In this document: piece after piece, positions 57,957 through 64,000 of the stretch | Numbering within the stretch: the stretch's first letter is position 1 | How the letters are laid out: the number at the start of each line of letters is the position of its first letter | Assembly: GCA_023079485.1 (NCBI GenBank) | Contig: CM041085.1 | Coordinates: 29,683,121 to 29,747,120, forward strand | Source of the DNA: Archilochus colubris | Taxonomy: Eukaryota; Chordata; Aves; Apodiformes; Trochilidae | Reading direction: 5' to 3' | Length of the DNA stretch: 64,000 nucleotides | Notes under the pieces: model-generated | What the model was told of the DNA's origin: nothing | What the model saw: the letters and a program-made list of their open reading frames with translations, nothing else | The model's database searches: none | Position numbers and translations under genes: made by a program

Positions 57957-60900
57957 CATGAAGAATGAATTTGGGAAACCAGCTGTTTCACCAGTTCAAG
58001 AACAATTTCTATCCTAACTAAGCCTTGCCCTCCATAGTGATCTTCAAGTCAAGCTAAGTTAGCATCTCTAATTGTGTAGGTGTTGAATATTTAAGAAATG
58101 CTTTAGAATTACAGATCTTTGTTAGGGATATAGAATATGCCTGGAGCAGCAATGGGGAACCATGATGCCCTGATAACCATGACAACTTCATTAAGGCTGA
58201 CCATTTTCTGTGTTAGCTCCTTTCATGCTTTCACACAGAAGCTCAGATTTTCAGAATAACAGTGTAAAATACAGAAGTTTTATAGAAGATGCACACAGTC
58301 CCTGCTCTCAAAATCTCACCCCCTTCCCAGGCAGTAAAAAGTTTGCCATGTTCAAGACTGAGAATTGGATGTAACAATAAATAATTTTTTGACTCCTTCC
58401 AAATGATACTCTGATTTCTGCCAGGTGTCTCAGATTTTCATAAGCATCTTAAAGGAAAAAATTGGAGGGCTGTGAAATAAAAAGGAACACCAGTAGCTTT
58501 TTCAAGGTTTGTCAAATTGCTCGGAGAGCTGTTTCACAGCAAGATGAGCTTCAGATTTTGTGTTTCAAAGAAACTCCTTTGGGAAACATGACCTTGCTGG
58601 GGCTTTGTTAAAGGCATGCCCACTGGCAAATGAACAGTAGGGTGGGTGGCTCATAACCTAATGATATGAGCATGTGAAAAAGAAGTATTTTCTTGATATA
58701 AGTATTTTTCAAAAAGCTGACCTTTAGAAACTGATACGATTCACTGAGCTGTACACCCCCCCCTTGGAGAACCCCAGGGAAAGCTTGCACTTCACTCTGA
58801 CAGGAATGGCAACTTTCTGCACCTGCATTTACTTGGCCAGCAAAGAGGTGGGCAGACTTTCTTGTTCTTTCCCTTCCCAATGCTATGGCAACTTGCACTT
58901 TCCCAGGACAGCCCACATATAGAACATGGGTGACAGAGCTGCTGAACAGCCATATCCACAGCATGAACATGTGGAGCAGGGAAGCAGGTGTTGGGCTGGA
59001 GATGCCCCTCCTTGTCCTGTGAGCTGACACGGTCTAGCTTCAGAGTGGCAGTGCAAAAAACAGAAAAGTAAAATTACCTTTAGGAAGAGAGCTTAAATGG
59101 TATTATTATTTTTTAAGGCTATTTAAATCCACAAAAGAGTACTTTGATTATTTATTTAATTGTTTGCCATTTGTATTTTTATGGTGTTTTTTTTTTTCCC
59201 ATTAAGTGGGTTTACTCACACTAAAATAACCACCTAAACCTACTGATAATAGAATAATACATATTCAGATCTTGATTCCTTAGATCTATAAAACTATAAA
59301 TATTACATATTTTCAAGGGGATAATTTATAGTTTTTACAACTGAATTGGCTGTAGAGAGCAGCTTTCTTGCTCTCCTGTTCTTCATGTTGTTGCTGAGAT
59401 TTTCCACCTAAGCTGACTTTGAAGACATTCCTTCTTGCCACCTCTCCAGCACCTATTCACTAAACATTCAAACTCCGCTTCTCTTTTGCCTCAGTGGGAG
59501 TTGAGTAGCCTGATCTAGAAAATCTGGAAGCTGGGAGGCTTCTCTGCTACAAGAGGAATGCAGAAGCAGAGCTCTTGACTGGAAGCAGAGACCAAGAGAG
59601 ACTTTACTGTACTGGCAGGCTCTCAGTAACATGTTGGCCAGGTCGTAAAGAAATAGAAGAAGCAAAGATGGACAAGTGACATATGAGGTTATCAATGATA
59701 CAGTTTTTAACCCTTGGCTCCCCACACAGGGAGAAAGACCTGGCCATGCTGGACCTCCTGCACTATCATGACAAAGGTAATTCAAGCAGCAACCTAGCAG
59801 GATAATGTCTACTGGATCAAATCTGGGTGTATGGAAAGTGCTCTTCGCACCTCCTTCACGCATCTGATTCTAAGATGTGGAAAAGGTTGTACAGAAGTTT
59901 CTTTCTTTGCTGATATATATAAAACTGCAAAAATGCCTCTTTCCTACTGTTTGGGATAAATCAGGATTTCTGCTAATAGGCTCTATTTAAAAAAAAAAAA
60001 TCTTATTTTTTTTTTAACCAACAGCTCTAGGAAACACTTTATTCAATCTGCATTTGTCAAGACTTCATACTTGTGTGAAAACTGAAAGTGTATTTATACT
60101 CTGGAAGACCCAAAAGTGTAAAACCAGATTCACCTTTACTTCCTGACTTTAATTCACTGTGAAGAACACGATTTAAGCCATACTCTTTAGCTGCAGAGAA
60201 TACTACCATCACATTATGCTTGAACAGTGAGAAGATACTCGTAGTAGTACGAAGGAGAAAACCAGAAAGAATTAGAAATTCAGAGAACTGTAAGAAGGTA
60301 TTAATAAAGAGAGAAAAAAAGAGATTAGTCACCCACAACAAAGGCTATCACGTGAAAATATCTAGTTTTCTATAATTTCCTTTCACAACATTAAGAGTAA
60401 ACCTGTGGGTTGCTCTCGATGCACTGAATGCAAAGCATGCATGAGAAAAACTGAAATACAAGACCCAACCAGCATTCCAATGTCTTAAAGTTAACATAGG
60501 ACTAAGGAAACCAATACAGAGATTATACTCTCACGAAGGCAAATCCCAACTGACCCAAACTGTACTCAAACTTATTTGTTAGAAATGAGATTAAGATTTT
60601 AGTACAGCAATGCAGACCTCAAATTACTTGCTCCACCAGAATCAAACCTCCCTCTATCACTCCTCCTCTCAAACACTGCAAGGCAGTAAAAATGAGACTA
60701 ACAATAAGTTGGTACATATAATGTTACACATCAAACCTATTGCACTAACAATTATATGTTTCATTTCCCTGAAGAATTCATGTTGTCCCATAAGAAAAGT
60801 CTACAGTGACATCATAAGCTTTAGCTACCTCACCAGAATCATTCTTTGACACAGAAAAAGTGTTTATCTGGAAAAGAAGGAACTGCTGGAAGTATATGAG

Positions 60901-63900
60901 GTGTCTGAGCCATTTGTTTCCAGCCTGTGCTTCCTAGAGACCAATGGATTAGTTTAGAGAACCTAAGTAAAGCAAACCTCACCATGATTAGGATGGAATT
61001 TCCTGTTTGACATTAAAGTGATCATCTAATTTTAAAACATTTTGAGGGATTGCAGCAGGCTAAAGAAGATTCAAAACTTGACCCTACACCAGTTACCTAA
61101 ATCAATGCTCTCAAGAGCTGGTTTGACATTTTCCTGCCTCTATGATCTGCTGGAGAGGGAGAGAAAGAGCACAGGATCATGTCTGTAAATCCAGAAAAGT
61201 TTTTCAGGGCAACTGAAGTTTTGGATTTCTGTTTTTACCCAAGAGCTACAAGACTCAATAGGAATGATGAAAGATTTTTCTTACAAGAAATAATACAAAG
61301 AAAATTTTGTAAAGCTTTCAGATCCAAAGAAAGACATTTAATTACAGTGGAACTCAGCTAGAAATGAGCTTGGCCTGCTAAATATAAGCAAAAAACAAGT
61401 TGCATTTGATACAATAGACTTGATTCCAACAAGAGGCTGGAAAAACAAGATGATTTAGAAAAACATGACAAATAGAAGAAATTACAAAGCAGATACATGT
61501 TAACAGAAAACTGATCTAACGAGTGTATTTCAGTCATTTATGCAAGGCTAATTCACAGAATTAGGCACTTATTCTAACAATCAAACATTAGAAACTCAGC
61601 CAGATATAGGGGTAAAATTAAACACAGGATAAAAATGCTTCACTGCATAATCTTTCACAGCAGTATTATGTAACTGTATCATACTGATGATAAATACATA
61701 TTGTTAAAACAGCAAATCTAAACTATATATTAGGTCTTCCTTCCTTTCCTTAAGTTAATTCTTACAAAAATTAAATTAAGACAGATTAGGTGCCACATGG
61801 GTCTTCATGTTAAAATTATGAAGACTCCCTTTATGTCTCAGAAAATAGCACCTGCACACAAATTTTATCAGTGTTTTACCAGGTTACAGCACTCCTATAA
61901 TCGCATCTGGTGAATGATCAAGATATGATAATCTAAATACATGCAAGCCCATCAACATTTCTCTACACAGAAAATTGATCTCATTGAAGGTCTATGTAAC
62001 TATAGGGGAATAATATACAAAAGGTGGTGAGATCAAGATCATCCTACTAAAAGCAGTGACAAATTTACAAACCACCACTAGAGCAGATGGTTTTAGGTAC
62101 AAGCTCTTTTACCAGTTCTTTCCAGAGGTGGCTGGTCAACCTTCCAGACATGATACATTACATGGTTAACCAAAAATGAGTACTCAACATAATAAAACTT
62201 ACTACACAGTAGCTAAATCAGAGCATTTCTACATGCAGAAAAAATACATTCTAAAGATAACGAAAAGCAGTTTTCCTCAGCTACATTTATTAACAGAGCT
62301 GTGCTGTGTTTTTTTCTGATGAATAAAATAAGTTTTTCCGGATCAAGCAGAGCAGAAGCACCCCGATATGCCCAGGACTTGTAACAAGAAACAAACTTTT
62401 AAAAGTCTATCTAAATCCTTGACCTATTTTGTAATGGGCCAGGTAAGATAGAAACTGGGAGGTAGTAGGCTGGTGGAAAAGGGGAGGGAGGATGGCAGCC
62501 TAATGCATGTTAGCATTAGGAGTGTTCTTGTTACAGTCAGTCAAAAAAAGCAGAGAAATGCCCAGCCATCCACTTCTGTAGACCTTTCCCATAAAATACC
62601 ATGGTGATAAACAACTAAGATTCACCAGCATTTTTAAAAATAAGATTTAATCTGTGAAAATGATGACTACATAATCACTGGTAGGTATATCACATGTTAA
62701 AAAGCCAGCTGTGTAGGAACTCGAGCCTGAGCCCGGCACACAACTAAGAAAGATTACCCCCAGTTAGGATGTACATGCACGAACTGAATGGAGGCACTGA
62801 AGCACAAAAGCAAATTATTTCAAGCACTGTGGTCAAATCATGTGGTACCTCACCTGAATAGGGCTTAAGAGATTAGCTATCTGGTTTCTGTGTATCAACA
62901 CCAAGGGGACACTGAAGAAACAGCCAGGACTAAGTATGTTCTGTGCACCCTCTGCTGGTTTCACAGCCACAACTGTGACTCAGAAAACAAATTTAATAAA
63001 GCAGAAGCTAAATCCAGGGAAGAAAAGACACCTTAACTGCAAACAACAGTAAAAAGAGGTAACAGAATTACTTCCAAAAATCAAAGAAATAAATATTTGC
63101 CTTTTTTCTTTTTATTTTGAAATTACAAAGAAAATTGGGTAACATCCCTTGCTCAAACACACTTGTTACAGATTGCAAGTTACAGGCCCTGTGTTGCTAC
63201 TGTAGCTGCAGTGAAAACTGCATTTTCCAAAAGGACTTCAAAATAGGCATATGGTTGGATTTCAGTCATCAAAGGTTCTTTTTCAAGTCAAACAGCCTAT
63301 TCTTAAAGAACTTAGCAAAGAAACTGCAATCAGCTATTACTTTACTTTAAAAGTTGGCCAGATACTTTCCTACCAACTCCTATAGCTGCTTTTCATTATG
63401 GCTTCTATCAAAGTAGACAGACACCTTACTCATAAATACAGGATTCAGCATTTCTTATTTTCAGAATAACTTTTTTTCCCTTTAAGATATCTTTTACAAC
63501 ATTATGTCTTGCAATAATTATTTCTCCTTAGTTTACAAGGCTCCTCTTGACTGTTCACAGGGTTACACATGAGCCTCCATATTCTGCCTAGCTGACATAA
63601 CACAAACTCTTGCATGTTTTAAATCACCACAACCTAAAACAAAACAAAATGCCGAAGTATATCAGTGTTAAGCCTCAACAGTAGTCAGCTAGTTGGGCAC
63701 CAATTCTACTTTATAACCAAGTGAAAACAGAAAGAAAACCTAGCAACTTCACTTAACCCTCACAAATCCTTTAATATCACAGTTCTTCGAAATCAAAGTA
63801 AACTTCCCTTTGGTCACTGCTGACCATTCTATAAACACATTTAATCAATACCAAAACACTAAAAAAAGAAATAGTAAATCTCAAGTTTGTTGTATCACTA

Positions 63901-64000
63901 AAAAATTTCCTTAGAAAATGTTTTAGAACAGCCAACACTTTGCATCTTTCTTGTAGGAGCTTCTACAGAGTTTGATTTTCACAAAACCAGCAACTCTTGT
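57957..64000. other. Unassigned AT-rich DNA to the right edge
   Basis: No gene or transposon recognised over 6 kb. Minus frames at 58608-59030 and 59468-59863 are open but have no family signature. T and A runs occur at 59188 and 59990. The only regulatory-looking motif is the CTCF-like site at 62939. Confidence 0.5.
62939..62960 (-). promoter_or_regulatory. Candidate CTCF-binding site
   Basis: On the minus strand the core reads CCAGCAGAGGGTGCAC, a variant of the CTCF consensus. It matches the site at 8530 at all but one of 22-23 positions and points the same way, so the pair is not convergent. Confidence 0.38.

Noticed and set aside
58608..59863. Minus frames of 140 and 131 codons
   Set aside because: No motif, no splice or promoter context, composition like neighbours; expected by chance in 6 kb of such DNA.
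1..64000. tRNA or rRNA genes, CRISPR arrays, endogenous viral genes
   Set aside because: I looked for cloverleaf-like blocks, regular spacer arrays and viral polymerase or capsid signatures and saw none. The only reverse transcriptase sequence is CR1. A faint likeness of the 23.7-kb frame to nucleobase transporters did not hold up on spacing of key residues.

Overview
The window looks like nuclear DNA from a bird, probably a neoavian. It is AT-rich and repeat-poor. Every interspersed repeat I could place in a named family is a CR1 LINE, the dominant avian retroelement. Young copies end in tandem ATTCTATG-type octamers and carry recognisable pieces of ORF2. Older copies are heavily decayed. 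There is no sign of operons, plasmids, phage, CRISPR arrays or rRNA genes, I noticed no tRNA gene, and most of the sequence reads as intergenic or intronic.

Layout. 1-3.5 kb: plain DNA with no gene I can name. 3.5-4.4 kb: a strong CpG island with a consensus minus-strand splice donor at 4033/4034, best read as the promoter and noncoding first exon of a gene running left out of the window; a divergent plus-strand start is possible. 5.7-22.2 kb: four CR1 copies separated by featureless DNA. 22.2-37.5 kb: mostly unassigned, with a run of 13 GGCCCC hexamers at 29.75 kb, low-confidence plus-strand exon-like segments at 33.2-35.5 kb, and the best protein-coding candidate, a minus-strand terminal exon at 37.35-37.50 kb with a 3' UTR and AATAAA near 36.36 kb. 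38.7-52.5 kb: six CR1 copies, three of them ancient. 57.59-57.80 kb: a near-perfect inverted repeat of about 77-bp arms, next to a reading frame with an imperfect 14-15 residue repeat. 58-64 kb: AT-rich DNA with one CTCF-like site.

No complete protein-coding gene can be recognised. The exon calls rest on splice-site strength, open frame and coding-like composition. In 64 kb such combinations also arise by chance, so they carry low confidence. The most distinctive signals are the 57.6-kb inverted repeat and its repeated frame, the GGCCCC hexamer tract, the CpG island promoter, and the 37.4-kb terminal exon candidate. I did not find an evident new multi-gene system.
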